The notes: a model not told the origin generated them from the sequence alone. A DNA stretch of 64,000 bases from Coprococcus_C hominis (GCF_020687505.1 NZ_JAJEQT010000001.1); one strand, 5' to 3'. Counted from the stretch's first letter, positions 52,483 to 61,815 are shown. Program-made: numbers and translations.

Positions 52483-53014
52483 CGCTCTCCGTCTCCTCAC
52501 TTTCCGGGTGGGTTAATTGATATTCACGTAGTTTTTCATAAAAGGTTGATTCCTTCGGTTTCTGTGCAATCTGCACTTCCTGTACAATATCATTTAAGCA
52601 AACGGACATCTCCAAACCAAATGTATCGTAAAAATAAGTATCCCCCTGTGCTTCCAGTTTCATCCGCTGTTCGATATTATATACCTTATCCAGACATTGA
52701 TTGTATACAAAAAACAAAAATACGACTGCCACTCCAAACACAAGTCCAAATGTGGAGAACTTGAAACGTTTCGCCTGCTTTACACGGTGTTCCAGACGAT
52801 TCAGTTCATTCTCCAGATCCTTTGCAAAATTCTGTGACAGTTCCTGGTTGTTATCGACCTGATGCATGCCAACGATCAACGTATAGTAAATCTCCAGCTC
52901 TTCCCTGCAATTCTTGCAGTACCGCATATGCTTTACAAAATCCGGGATCACATCGTCCGGAAGTTTCTTCTCTATGAATGCCATTATATTTGATTGTGCT
53001 TCCAAACATGTCAT
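52475..53014 (-). CDS. Anti-sigma-factor-like protein with zf-HC2 zinc finger
   Basis: A 179-aa single-pass membrane protein. The N-terminal zf-HC2 domain has MTCLEAQSNIMAFIEKKLPD then H-x3-C-x2-C in HMRYCKNCREELEIYY, as in zinc anti-sigma factors; one membrane segment is STFGLVFGVAVVFLFFVYN. The outer part is acidic and short. No sigma-factor gene is adjacent, so the partner is unknown. It overlaps polA by 8 bases, an odd pairing. ATG 53014 has AGGTGG at 8 bases. Confidence 0.8.
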   Translation of the reverse strand: MTCLEAQSNIMAFIEKKLPDDVIPDFVKHMRYCKNCREELEIYYTLIVGMHQVDNNQELSQNFAKDLENELNRLEHRVKQAKRFKFSTFGLVFGVAVVFLFFVYNQCLDKVYNIEQRMKLEAQGDTYFYDTFGLEMSVCLNDIVQEVQIAQKPKESTFYEKLREYQLTHPESEETESDE

Positions 53015-53043
53015 AACTTACACCACCTGTCATAATCTCTGCC

Positions 53044-53082
53044 AAAAACAAAGAACCTAGATCGAAACGGATCTAGGTTCTT
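53044..53082 (-). terminator. Terminator after ilvC
   Basis: Minus-strand 13-base perfect stem AAGAACCTAGATC / GATCTAGGTTCTT with a 6-base loop, followed by TGTTTTTGG. It ends the ilvN-ilvC part of the transcript. Confidence 0.85.
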
Positions 53083-53095
53083 CAAAATGTGTATC

Positions 53096-54115
53096 TTAGT
53101 TATCGATCAGCTTTCCTTCACCATTCCAGCTATATAACTTACGAATCTCCTCGCCAACCTTCTCTGATGGATGCTCAGAAGCAAGTTTTCTAAGAGCCTT
53201 GAAGTGAGCCTGTCCACCTGCGGAAGACATATCAAGCAGGAAGTCTTTTGCGAATGTACCATCCTGGATATCCTTCAGGATCTTCTTCATTGTCTTCTTT
53301 GTCTCTTCTGTTACAATCTTAGGACCTGTGATGTAATCACCATACTCAGCTGTGTTAGAGATAGAATATCTCATGCCTGCGAAACCTGACTGATAGATCA
53401 GATCTACGATCAGCTTCATCTCATGGATACACTCAAAATATGCATTTCTTGGGTCATAACCAGCTTCGCAAAGAGTCTCGAAACCAGCCTGCATAAGTGC
53501 ACATACACCACCACAAAGGACTGCCTGCTCACCGAAGAGGTCTGTCTCTGTCTCTGTTCTGAATGTTGTCTCAAGAATTCCGGCTCTTGCTCCACCGATA
53601 CCAAGACCATAAGCAAGTGCAAGATCCTGAGCCTTACCTGTTGCATCCTGATATACAGCGATCAGACAAGGTGTACCCTTGCCAGCCTGATACTCACTAC
53701 GTACTGTGTGACCAGGTGCCTTAGGTGCAATCATTGTTACGTCGACATCCTTAGGTGGAATGATCTGGTTGAAGTGAATATTGAAACCATGTGCGAACAT
53801 AAGCATGTTGCCCGGCTCAAGGTTCGGCTCAATATCGTTCTTGTAAAGGCCTGCCTGCAACTCATCGTTGATCAGAATCATGATGATATCTGCACGCTTT
53901 GCTGCTTCTGCAGATGTATATACTTCAAATCCCTGTGCCTCAGCCTTAGCCCATGACTTGCTTCCCTCGTAAAGACCGATGATGACGTGGCATCCGCTGT
54001 CCTTCAAGTTCAAAGCATGTGCATGACCCTGGCTACCATAGCCGATGATTGCAATTGTCTTGCCATCCAACAGTGACAGATTACAATCTTCCTGATAAAA
54101 AATCTTTGCTGACAT
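53096..54115 (-). CDS. ilvC: Ketol-acid reductoisomerase (class I)
   Basis: NADPH-dependent step of branched-chain amino-acid synthesis (EC 1.1.1.86), 339 aa. The Rossmann motif TIAIIGYGSQGHAHALNLKD, GTPCLIAVYQDATGKAQD and GGARAGILETTFRTETETDL with E-x3-C metal ligands are present. ATG 54115 has AGGAGG at 8 bases; ATG 54121 is too close to it. It is downstream of ilvN and ends at a strong terminator. ilvB, ilvD and leu genes are absent here. Confidence 0.97.
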   Translation of the reverse strand: MSAKIFYQEDCNLSLLDGKTIAIIGYGSQGHAHALNLKDSGCHVIIGLYEGSKSWAKAEAQGFEVYTSAEAAKRADIIMILINDELQAGLYKNDIEPNLEPGNMLMFAHGFNIHFNQIIPPKDVDVTMIAPKAPGHTVRSEYQAGKGTPCLIAVYQDATGKAQDLALAYGLGIGGARAGILETTFRTETETDLFGEQAVLCGGVCALMQAGFETLCEAGYDPRNAYFECIHEMKLIVDLIYQSGFAGMRYSISNTAEYGDYITGPKIVTEETKKTMKKILKDIQDGTFAKDFLLDMSSAGGQAHFKALRKLASEHPSEKVGEEIRKLYSWNGEGKLIDN

Positions 54116-54178
54116 TATCATATCCTCCTGATTTTGTAAAAAATATTTATCGTTACTACTTAATCGTAAGTAATGACC

Positions 54179-54670
54179 TTAGTTTCCGCTTACAGCGCCT
54201 CTTGTAAGACCTGTCAAGCCTGTACGTACCATCTCGGAAATCTCGAACCCATCCAGAAGCGAGATAAATGCTTCAATCTTGTTGACATTTCCTGTAATCT
54301 CTATCATAACGGAATCCGTTGATACATCAACAACCTTTGCACGGAATACATCCGTCAGGGAAATAATCTGCTGTCTCTCTTCCAGACTTGCCTTGATCTT
54401 GACAAGCAGAAGTTCACGGCATACAGACTCTCCATCTTTCAGTTCCGTAATCTCGCAGACATCCTCCAGCTTCAGAAGCTGTTTTTTGATCTGGCTCAAA
54501 ATACGATCATCGCCGCTCACGGCAACCGTCATACGGGAATATCTTGGATTCTCTGTCACGCCAACTGATAAGCTGTCAATATTATATCCTCTACGGCTAA
54601 ACATTCCGGACACACGGCTCAGTACACCGGATGTATTATCTACCAAAAGGGATAAGACCATTTTTTTCAT
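54179..54670 (-). CDS. ilvN: Acetolactate synthase small (regulatory) subunit
   Basis: A 163-aa protein that binds valine and activates the large subunit of acetolactate synthase. The ACT domain VLSLLVDNTSGVLSRVSGMF, RRGYNIDSLSVGVTENPRYS and the second half ELLLVKIKASLEERQQI are typical. ATG 54670 has AGGTGG at 8 bases; a GTG at 54682 is a less likely start. The catalytic subunit ilvB is not adjacent; the gene lies between metH and ilvC. Confidence 0.95.
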   Translation of the reverse strand: MKKMVLSLLVDNTSGVLSRVSGMFSRRGYNIDSLSVGVTENPRYSRMTVAVSGDDRILSQIKKQLLKLEDVCEITELKDGESVCRELLLVKIKASLEERQQIISLTDVFRAKVVDVSTDSVMIEITGNVNKIEAFISLLDGFEISEMVRTGLTGLTRGAVSGN

Positions 54671-54733
54671 AAAATGTTCCACCTTTCTCCTATTATTTCG
54701 TCAAAAATTATTATCTGCTATTTTAACCCTTTG

Positions 54734-57157
54734 TTACTTGTCTGTCAATAGTTTGTCAACAAGCTTTACCGCCTCGTTTGCATCCTTAGAGTAACCGTCT
54801 GCCCCGATCTCATCTGCAAAATTCTGCGATACAACGGCACCTCCGATGATGACCTTATAAGGAAGGTTATTTGCGCGCACATACTCAACGGCATCCTTCA
54901 TCCGCATCATCGTCGTTGTCATAAGCGCAGATAATCCGATGATATCGGCATGCTCTTCCTTCGCTGCCGCAATGATCTTGTCAAGCGGCACATCCTTGCC
55001 TAAATCCACAACCTTGTAGCCGTAGTTTTTCAGCATCAGGACAACAAGGTTTTTACCGATATCGTGGATATCACCCTCGACCGTCGCCATAATGACTGTA
55101 CCCTTCGGCTTGGCATTCTCTTCGATATGAAGCAGCGGCGTGATGTATTCGATTGCAAGATCCATCGCCGTCGCACCCGCAATGAGCTGTGGCAGGAAAT
55201 ATTTCTTCTGTTCAAACAACTCGCCAACCTTGTTGACTGCCGGAATCAGATCCTCATCAATGATTGTCTGCGGATCTTTGCCCGACTCTAATTCCTTCTT
55301 TACATTCTCCACGATACTGCCTTTGTTACCCTTTACAACATCGTGATAGACACGGCTTCCTTCTTCGGACACACCTGCCACATTCTTGGCAGCCGTCTGT
55401 TCGGTCTGGGATAAAGCGACTACATTTTCCACATAAATATTATCCGAATCCTCCTTGGCAAGCAGCAGATCTGCCGCAAGGCTCGCATTCACAAGCATTG
55501 CCTGTCCCGGATTACAGATTGCCATTGTCAGACCGTTTGCGATCGCCATCGTCAGAAATGCGGTATTGACGTTGATTCGCTCTGGCAGTCCGAAGGAAAT
55601 ATTGGACAGACCACAGATCGTCGGAATCTGCAGTTCATTCTTACAATAGGCAATCGTATCGAGTGTTTCAAGTGCCGCCATCCGGTTTGCACCAACCGTT
55701 GCAACCAGACCATCGATGATCAGGGAATCGCGTGACAAGCCTTCCTCGTCCGCGATCTCTAGCAACCGGCGGATAATCTCTTTCTTCTCATCAAGATTCT
55801 CCGGCAAGCCCTTGTCCGAAAGCGGAAGGAGTATCGCCATCGCACCATATTTCTTTGCAATCCGCATAAGCGGGCGGCATTTCTTCTCTTCTAATGAAAT
55901 TGAGTTAATAAGCGCACGTCCCGGATAGATACGGAGTGCTGCTTCGATAATCTCGACATGACTCGAATCAATACAGAGCGGAAGATTCGTCACAGAAATC
56001 ACTTCGTAAACAGCACGCCTCATCATTTCCAGCTCGTCAATGCCGTTCATACCCATATTGATATCGAGAATCTTCGCCCCACGTTCCGTCTGTTCTTCTG
56101 CCATCTGTACAACCATATCCATGTTTCCTGCACGAAGCATCTCCTGCAGTTTTTTCTTTCCGGTCGGATTGATACGTTCCCCGACGACTAAAAAATTGCC
56201 ATCGAGATGGATTTCCTGTACTGCACTCTCACTGGATAATACACGGGTACAGACTGGTTTCGTTGCCTCCGGCTCCACGGAGCGGACAACCTTCTTCAGC
56301 ATCTCGATATGCTTCGGTGTCGAACCACAACAGCCACCCACAGCTCTCGCTCCGGCTTCCACCAAAGCGCGTCCATACTCAGCAAACGTCTCCGGTGTCA
56401 TTGTATATTTCGTCTCGCCATCGATCAGCTCCGGCATGCCATTGTTTGGCTTCGCAAATACCGGAATCGTTGCGTACCGCACCATACGCTTGATCAGTGC
56501 TTCCATCTCCTTCGGTCCAGTCGAACAGTTGATGCCAACCGCATCGACGCCAAGCGACTGCAGCACGATCACAGACGCCTCTGGTGTCGAGCCGAACAAC
56601 GTCTTTCCATCGCTGTTAAAGGTCATGCTTACCATGATTGGCAGATTACAGACCTCTTTAATGGCGATCACGCATGCACGCGCCTCCGCAAGGCTCATCA
56701 TCGTCTCTACAAAGAACAGATCGACACCTGCCTCCACGAGGATCTGTGCCTGTTCCTTATATACATCCACCAGTTCCTCAAACGCCAGATCACCGACCGG
56801 CTGAAGCTGTCTGCCAGTCATCGTCATATCACCCGCGATAAATCCACGATGATTCTCCTGTGCGATTGCCGTCCGCGTCAGGTCAACCAACTGCATGTTC
56901 ATCTCGCGAATCTTATCCTCGAGATGATATTCGGCAAGCTTGATCCGGTTCGCCGTAAAGGTCGGCGCAAGCAGAATATTTGTTCCTGCCTGAATATATG
57001 CGCGCTGCAATTTGATCAGGTGCTGAGGATGCTCCAGAATCCATTTCTCCGGGCATACACCAACCGGCATGCCTGCCTGCATCAGGTTACTTCCGGTTGC
57101 ACCATCTAACATAACAATTCGATCTTCAAATAATCTGTGAAAAATCTTTCTATCCAT
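54734..57157 (-). CDS. metH: Cobalamin-dependent methionine synthase, without AdoMet reactivation domain
   Basis: An 807-aa enzyme that transfers methyl from methyl-THF via B12 to homocysteine (EC 2.1.1.13). Homocysteine domain: VGINCSTGPKEM and GGCCGSTPKHIE (zinc Cys residues). Pterin domain: LVVGERINPTGKKK. Cobalamin domain: VEGDIHDIGKNLVVLMLKNY (D-x-H-x2-G) with IIGLSALMTTTM and VIIGGAVV. It ends right after the B12 domain; E. coli MetH (1227 aa) has a further reactivation domain. Starts 9 bases after pnp with a weak ribosome site. Confidence 0.93.
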   Translation of the reverse strand: MDRKIFHRLFEDRIVMLDGATGSNLMQAGMPVGVCPEKWILEHPQHLIKLQRAYIQAGTNILLAPTFTANRIKLAEYHLEDKIREMNMQLVDLTRTAIAQENHRGFIAGDMTMTGRQLQPVGDLAFEELVDVYKEQAQILVEAGVDLFFVETMMSLAEARACVIAIKEVCNLPIMVSMTFNSDGKTLFGSTPEASVIVLQSLGVDAVGINCSTGPKEMEALIKRMVRYATIPVFAKPNNGMPELIDGETKYTMTPETFAEYGRALVEAGARAVGGCCGSTPKHIEMLKKVVRSVEPEATKPVCTRVLSSESAVQEIHLDGNFLVVGERINPTGKKKLQEMLRAGNMDMVVQMAEEQTERGAKILDINMGMNGIDELEMMRRAVYEVISVTNLPLCIDSSHVEIIEAALRIYPGRALINSISLEEKKCRPLMRIAKKYGAMAILLPLSDKGLPENLDEKKEIIRRLLEIADEEGLSRDSLIIDGLVATVGANRMAALETLDTIAYCKNELQIPTICGLSNISFGLPERINVNTAFLTMAIANGLTMAICNPGQAMLVNASLAADLLLAKEDSDNIYVENVVALSQTEQTAAKNVAGVSEEGSRVYHDVVKGNKGSIVENVKKELESGKDPQTIIDEDLIPAVNKVGELFEQKKYFLPQLIAGATAMDLAIEYITPLLHIEENAKPKGTVIMATVEGDIHDIGKNLVVLMLKNYGYKVVDLGKDVPLDKIIAAAKEEHADIIGLSALMTTTMMRMKDAVEYVRANNLPYKVIIGGAVVSQNFADEIGADGYSKDANEAVKLVDKLLTDK

Positions 57158-57166
57158 AATTTTGTC

Positions 57167-57997
57167 TTATCCTATTTCTGTAATAAATTTGTATATCAGT
57201 GTCTGGAAATCTTCTGCAATCTTATTCGCAGTTTCCTGCACTTCCTTGTGGTTTAATTCTCCGGTGCTCATACCTGCCGCCATATTCGTGACACATGATA
57301 CACCAACGATCTTCATACCAGCATGCCGTGCTGCCATCGCCTCACACGCGGTACTCATACCAACCAGATCTGCACCAAGTGTCCGGTACATGCGGATCTC
57401 CGCCGGTGTCTCATAGTTTGGTCCGGTCGCCTGCAGATAAATGCCTTCTTCCAGAGTAATTCCCTGCGCCTTCGCCACTGAATCCAACTTTTTTCCAAGC
57501 TCTACGTCGTACACATGACTCATATCCGGGAACCTCGTACCAAGTGCTTCCATATTTGCTCCAATCAATGGGGATGGCACAAACGACGTAATCTGATCCG
57601 TGATCCGTACCAGCGTCCCCGGCTTGTACGACGGATTCATGCCGCCTGCCGCATTCGTAAGAATTAAAATCTCCGCGCCAAGCATGTGCATCACACGCAC
57701 TGGCATCACAACCTCCTGCATCGAATACCCTTCGTAATAATGCACACGTCCCTTCATGATCAGCACCGGGCAATCCCCGACTTTTCCAAGCAGGAAACAT
57801 CCAGCATGCCCTGCCACTGTCGATACCGGGAAATGTGGGATTTCACCATATGGGATCTTCGCATCAATCGTCAGACGATCTGCAAAATCGCCCAGTCCCG
57901 AGCCAAGCACGAGCGCTACCTTTGGTGTATATGGCAGACGTGCCTGCACATAAGAAGCTGCCGCCTGCAACTCCTCGTAAGTTATCTCTTTTTTCAT
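57167..57997 (-). CDS. Purine-nucleoside phosphorylase
   Basis: A 276-aa trimeric-type PNP that splits inosine or guanosine with phosphate (EC 2.4.2.1). Motifs VALVLGSGLGDFADRLTI, VAGHAGCFLLGKVGDCPVLI, GRVHYYEGYSMQEVVMPVRV and LVGMSTACEAMAARHAGMKI are present. ATG 57997 follows GGAGG at 7 bases. It lies between the L,D-transpeptidase and metH and is probably co-transcribed with metH. Confidence 0.95.
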   Translation of the reverse strand: MKKEITYEELQAAASYVQARLPYTPKVALVLGSGLGDFADRLTIDAKIPYGEIPHFPVSTVAGHAGCFLLGKVGDCPVLIMKGRVHYYEGYSMQEVVMPVRVMHMLGAEILILTNAAGGMNPSYKPGTLVRITDQITSFVPSPLIGANMEALGTRFPDMSHVYDVELGKKLDSVAKAQGITLEEGIYLQATGPNYETPAEIRMYRTLGADLVGMSTACEAMAARHAGMKIVGVSCVTNMAAGMSTGELNHKEVQETANKIAEDFQTLIYKFITEIG

Positions 57998-58020
57998 TCC
58001 GTATCCTCCTGCAAATTGAA

Positions 58021-59622
58021 CTATTTATTTACAAAAGTGACTTCATCTCTCCAATAGCATACGATTGGCATGCCCGCTTCGACATACTCATATAACTCGC
58101 CTGCTTTTGATGGCGGCAGATTTACACAGCCATGGGAACCGCTGTAGGTATAGATTTCTCCACCGAATTTTCCACGCCAGTTCGCATCGTGCAGACCGAT
58201 ACCACCATTGAACGGCATCCAGTATGTGACCGGTGTCTCATAGTCCTCACCAATCAGTGTCGCATGCATCTTCTTATAGGTAAGACCATACAGACCGCCT
58301 GGTGTCTTGTGTCCCGGTGTCTGCCCAGATACACAATCACTGTCCCATTTCAATCTGCCATTTTGATAATAATATACATGCTGGTTTGTCAGATCAACCT
58401 CCACATAGGTCGAACCGATATCATTCTGCGCACACAGTGCATAGCCACGGCGCTTACATGCTGGTTCCTTCGTGAAGCTTTTCTTCTTTGACAGAAGATC
58501 GTACAACTCCTCCGCCTCTGTCTCCGCGTCGATCACCCAGCCATAATACCCGCCATGCACGAGAATCGTCTTCTTATCATGCGTCGTAAATTCACGGTCA
58601 GTATCCGCAGTCGTGAATTTCTCCTTAAATTTTTCGACATACGCTTCCACATTACTTCTGCTGATCTGGATACTTCCATCCGAACTGACATATGCCATCT
58701 TCGTAAGTTCTTCCTTTGGAATGGTATATGTATACGAACCAAAATCATACACGGCTTCGATATCGACAAATGCATCTGCGTCTTCCTTTGTTTTCAGAAT
58801 GGACTCCGAATCCGCCAGAATATGTGCTGGAATATAACACTCTTCGGCTTCCACATCCAGTGTAGTATCATAATTTTTCAGAGCATTTATTACCTTGTCA
58901 TATAACTTTGCCGTATCAAGCTTCGTTCCCGTCTCCTCTGGAATGACCTTTGCCTCGCCATCCTCCAAAACAACCTTCGCGTCCTTTGATTCTGTCATGG
59001 AAGCTCGATCCAGTGCCGGTGATGCCTGCAGGCAGGCTTCCAACTTTTCCCTGTCACAGTTTACTGTATAATCAATCTTATAATCATAACTGTGAAAGCT
59101 GTTTACAAACCAAAGAAACGGTGAATGTTTCTTTAACAGTGTATCCACTGAATCCGTCAGTGCAACATCAGAATCCGCATCCCCCAGTACGAAAGTAAAA
59201 TCACTGTCCTTGAACTTGATATCCAGTGTGTATTTCCGTGCATCCGAAAGCAGCATATCCTCCACAGACTGTACAGATTTTCCTGCTACATTCCTGCCGT
59301 TGATCGTCGTATTTACTCCAAAGCGGTGCATATGGAAAATCACGCCACCGATATAGACCACAAGCAATGTTGCAACAACCGCAATCGTCACCGTGCGGAT
59401 GATCCGTTTCTTTCTGCGCTGCCGATACACCGAAGGATCAATAAATGGCTCCTGCACATAGAGACTCACGGGCTTATCGTCTGTTTCTTTCGTTTCTTCC
59501 GGCTTCTTGTCGTCCTCTACTTTCTCCGAATCCTCTGCTTTCTCCATCTCGTCTGATACTTCCGTCTCTTTGACTTCTTCCGTATTCGTTATTTCTTCTC
59601 TATCCTTTTTTCCCCTGCTCAT
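58021..59622 (-). CDS. Membrane L,D-transpeptidase with peptidoglycan-binding domains
   Basis: A 533-aa bitopic protein. An acidic N-terminal cytoplasmic tail precedes a membrane segment (TVTIAVVATLLVVYIGGVIF, about residues 76-95). The outer part has a tandem PG-binding-4-like region and a YkuD domain at the C-terminus, with SGSHGCVNLPPSKAGELYEY carrying the catalytic Cys. Such enzymes make 3-3 crosslinks in peptidoglycan. ATG 59622 has AAGGA at 7 bases. A separate promoter is seen upstream. Confidence 0.9.
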   Translation of the reverse strand: MSRGKKDREEITNTEEVKETEVSDEMEKAEDSEKVEDDKKPEETKETDDKPVSLYVQEPFIDPSVYRQRRKKRIIRTVTIAVVATLLVVYIGGVIFHMHRFGVNTTINGRNVAGKSVQSVEDMLLSDARKYTLDIKFKDSDFTFVLGDADSDVALTDSVDTLLKKHSPFLWFVNSFHSYDYKIDYTVNCDREKLEACLQASPALDRASMTESKDAKVVLEDGEAKVIPEETGTKLDTAKLYDKVINALKNYDTTLDVEAEECYIPAHILADSESILKTKEDADAFVDIEAVYDFGSYTYTIPKEELTKMAYVSSDGSIQISRSNVEAYVEKFKEKFTTADTDREFTTHDKKTILVHGGYYGWVIDAETEAEELYDLLSKKKSFTKEPACKRRGYALCAQNDIGSTYVEVDLTNQHVYYYQNGRLKWDSDCVSGQTPGHKTPGGLYGLTYKKMHATLIGEDYETPVTYWMPFNGGIGLHDANWRGKFGGEIYTYSGSHGCVNLPPSKAGELYEYVEAGMPIVCYWRDEVTFVNK

Positions 59623-59664
59623 AGTTACGTCCTTTTTATTTAGTATACAGATTTCTGTTTCTGT

Positions 59665-59693
59665 ATCATATCCCATAGACCGCATGATTGCAA
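59665..59693 (-). promoter_or_regulatory. Candidate promoter of the L,D-transpeptidase gene
   Basis: Minus-strand TTGCAA (59688-59693), 17-base spacer, TATGAT (59665-59670), in the gap before ATG 59622. The -35 has two changes and the -10 one change from consensus. Confidence 0.6.
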
Positions 59694-59708
59694 CCAAATG
59701 CGGAAATT

Positions 59709-60512
59709 TTACATCTTATTTACATCAATCACAACCATCTCCGGCGGGTTGTTAATCCGGATATGGATCGAATGCATGCCACATCCTGCAGTCACAACCA
59801 TCTTCGTCTGGGAATCCGTGTTCTCATACACCCCATAGTCATACTTCGGAAATGGATGTAACCGTGGAGAGATCACTCCGCCAAGTCCCGGTATCCGTAT
59901 CATGCCGCCATGATTATGCCCGGACACGATCAAGTCTGGATGCAGTGTACAATATGACCGAAAATAATCCGGATTGTGTGCAAGCAGCACATTGCAGTGA
60001 TCCGGCTGCATCTTCCCAAGCATGCTGGTAAGCACATCTTCCCGTAGCGGTTTCTTGATCAGCCGCTTATAATACGCCCGGGGCAGATCCAAGCCATACA
60101 GGCAGACATTCCAAGGCTCTAAAAATTCATGTGCATTTACCAGCATATGCAGATGATGTGCACCTTTGAGATGCTGGCTGTATTCCTGCCAGATACCATC
60201 GGTCTCCCGCACGCATTCAAGCAATCCGCGCTCATGATTTCCATAGGAATAATAAACCGGTGCAATTTCAGTCATCTTCCGGATTGTGTCCGCTGTCACC
60301 CTGTTATTCTTCCGTTCGCTCTTCCGACAGACGATCATGTCGCCAGGCAGTAAAATAATATCCGGCTGCTCCGTGTCAATCGCGGTAAGCAGATCCGTGT
60401 TCTCCAGACCATATACCTGATTGTGCAGATCAGCGATCATCACAATGCGTAATGGTTTCCGGACTTTCTGACTGATAAAATTGTAACGCACTATCTGAAA
60501 ATTCATACTCAT
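59709..60512 (-). CDS. Metallophosphoesterase
   Basis: A 267-aa calcineurin-like phosphoesterase (YkuE/YaeI-like). Metal ligands are in VMIADLHNQ, ILLPGDMIV, YGNHERGLLE and ILVSGHNHGGMIRIPG. It has no signal peptide or membrane segment, so it acts in the cytosol or at the membrane face; the substrate is unknown. The ribosome site is weak: GGG lies 12 bases before the ATG. It is 24 bases downstream of the D,D-carboxypeptidase gene. Confidence 0.9.
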   Translation of the reverse strand: MSMNFQIVRYNFISQKVRKPLRIVMIADLHNQVYGLENTDLLTAIDTEQPDIILLPGDMIVCRKSERKNNRVTADTIRKMTEIAPVYYSYGNHERGLLECVRETDGIWQEYSQHLKGAHHLHMLVNAHEFLEPWNVCLYGLDLPRAYYKRLIKKPLREDVLTSMLGKMQPDHCNVLLAHNPDYFRSYCTLHPDLIVSGHNHGGMIRIPGLGGVISPRLHPFPKYDYGVYENTDSQTKMVVTAGCGMHSIHIRINNPPEMVVIDVNKM

Positions 60513-60536
60513 GGCTTTATTATACCCTATCTTCAG

Positions 60537-61709
60537 TTATTTCGCCATAAATATTCTTCCTGCAATCTCCGATAAGCTGTATTTTAAGTCAAGCTTCGGC
60601 ACCGACCGCTCTGCATACAGGATCACTTCGCTGATACACGTTCCGTTGCAGGAATACTGCACAACACCGACCGCATCCCCTTCCTGTATCGGTGCTTTCA
60701 GATTTTCGTAGGCGATCACCTGTTTTTCAATCTGATCCGGGTTCGTCGCTACAAGCGTGATCGTGTGCTGTTCCACCGGCTTTACCGTCACCGATTTGCA
60801 GGTACCATTCTGCACCGGGATCTGCAGATCCTCCGGCACGACTTCAGTATCCACATATGGACGGCACTGTGCGAATCCGTAATCAAGCAGCTTCATTGCC
60901 TCACTGTTCCGGATCTCCTTCGTCTCCGCTCCCATCACAACTGCGATCAACGTCACGCCATCCCGCGTCGCCGTCGCAGACATACAGTATTTCGCCTGCG
61001 ATGTATATCCGGTTTTCAGTCCGTTTGCCCCTGTGTAGAGATTCAGGAATTTGTTCGTATTCGCAAGATCAAACTGTGATTCGCCCCGTCTGGTCTTATG
61101 TGTGATGGAATCCATCCAGATCGTCGAATATGTAAGGATATCCGGATGATAAAGCAAAAGCTGTCTGGACATGATCGCGATATCCCGCGCCGACGTCAGA
61201 TGTGTCTCAACCTCCAGCCCGCATGCATTGTCAAAATGCGTATGCTCCATACCAAGCTCCTTCGCCCGCTCGTTCATCTTCTGGACAAACGCTGCCTCCG
61301 AACCTGCCAGATGCTCTGCCATCGCCACTGCCGCATCGTTACCGGAGGCCACCTCGATGCATTTGATCATATCCTGCACCGTCTGTTCCTCGCCTGCCTC
61401 GAAGAAGCATTGTGAGCCGCCCATCGACGCCGCGTGCTCAGTCACGACAACCGTATCGTCCAGCGCGATATCTCCGCGTTCTAACGCCTCGAAGATCAAA
61501 AGCAATGTCATGACCTTCGTCACCGATGCCGGGCGCAGCATCTCATCCGCATTCTTCTCATAAAGTACCGTCCCGCTCTCTAATTCCATCAGTAACACCG
61601 ATTTCGACTGGATTGCAAGCGCATCCTCTGTTTCCGCATACGCAGCCGGACAAACTATGCAAAGCATCATGATCAGTGTCAGAATCGCACATATAATCTT
61701 TTTCTTCAT
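60537..61709 (-). CDS. dacF: D-alanyl-D-alanine carboxypeptidase (DacF-type PBP5 family)
   Basis: A 390-aa secreted enzyme that trims the terminal D-Ala of peptidoglycan stems. Signal peptide KKKIICAILTLIMMLCIVCP ending AYA; catalytic motifs S-x-x-K in RPASVTKVMT, SGN in EVASGNDAAVAMAEH and KTG in NGLKTGYTSQAK. The C-terminal beta domain is present. The gene is not beside spoIIA as in B. subtilis, so the dacF symbol is by type. ATG 61709 follows AAAGGAG. Two hairpins lie in its upstream region. Confidence 0.92.
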   Translation of the reverse strand: MKKKIICAILTLIMMLCIVCPAAYAETEDALAIQSKSVLLMELESGTVLYEKNADEMLRPASVTKVMTLLLIFEALERGDIALDDTVVVTEHAASMGGSQCFFEAGEEQTVQDMIKCIEVASGNDAAVAMAEHLAGSEAAFVQKMNERAKELGMEHTHFDNACGLEVETHLTSARDIAIMSRQLLLYHPDILTYSTIWMDSITHKTRRGESQFDLANTNKFLNLYTGANGLKTGYTSQAKYCMSATATRDGVTLIAVVMGAETKEIRNSEAMKLLDYGFAQCRPYVDTEVVPEDLQIPVQNGTCKSVTVKPVEQHTITLVATNPDQIEKQVIAYENLKAPIQEGDAVGVVQYSCNGTCISEVILYAERSVPKLDLKYSLSEIAGRIFMAK

Positions 61710-61729
61710 TTCCTCTCCTTTTTGCGTTT

Positions 61730-61751
61730 CTATCTAGTACAACTTAGATAG
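61730..61751. repeat. Inverted repeat CTATCTA-N8-TAGATAG near the dacF ribosome site
   Basis: Perfect 7-base arms (61730-61736 and 61745-61751), about 20 bases upstream of the dacF start. It could be an operator or a leader hairpin. I do not know a regulator with this site. Confidence 0.5.
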
Positions 61752-61759
61752 AATACGCC

Positions 61760-61815
61760 GGAAATTGTAACAATATACTGTCGTAGATAATTCATACAGT
61801 ATAATTACAATTTCC
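61760..61815. repeat. Long imperfect hairpin in the dacF/asnB divergent region
   Basis: Arms of 22 and 20 bases (61760-61781 and 61796-61815) pair except for a small bulge, with a 14-base loop. No T tract follows on either strand, so it is not a terminator. It could be a double operator or an RNA leader element of dacF. Confidence 0.65.

Noticed and set aside
53015..53095. A separate strong promoter for the zf-HC2/polA genes
   Set aside because: The space holds the ilvC terminator and a ribosome site; no convincing -35/-10 pair was found.
54683..54733. Possible leader or riboswitch before ilvN
   Set aside because: The gap of about 60 bases is too short for a T-box or B12 riboswitch and shows no such motif.
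56040..57109. Two plus-strand frames of 254 and 266 codons over metH
   Set aside because: Both lie opposite the conserved homocysteine and pterin domains of MetH, with shadow-type composition.
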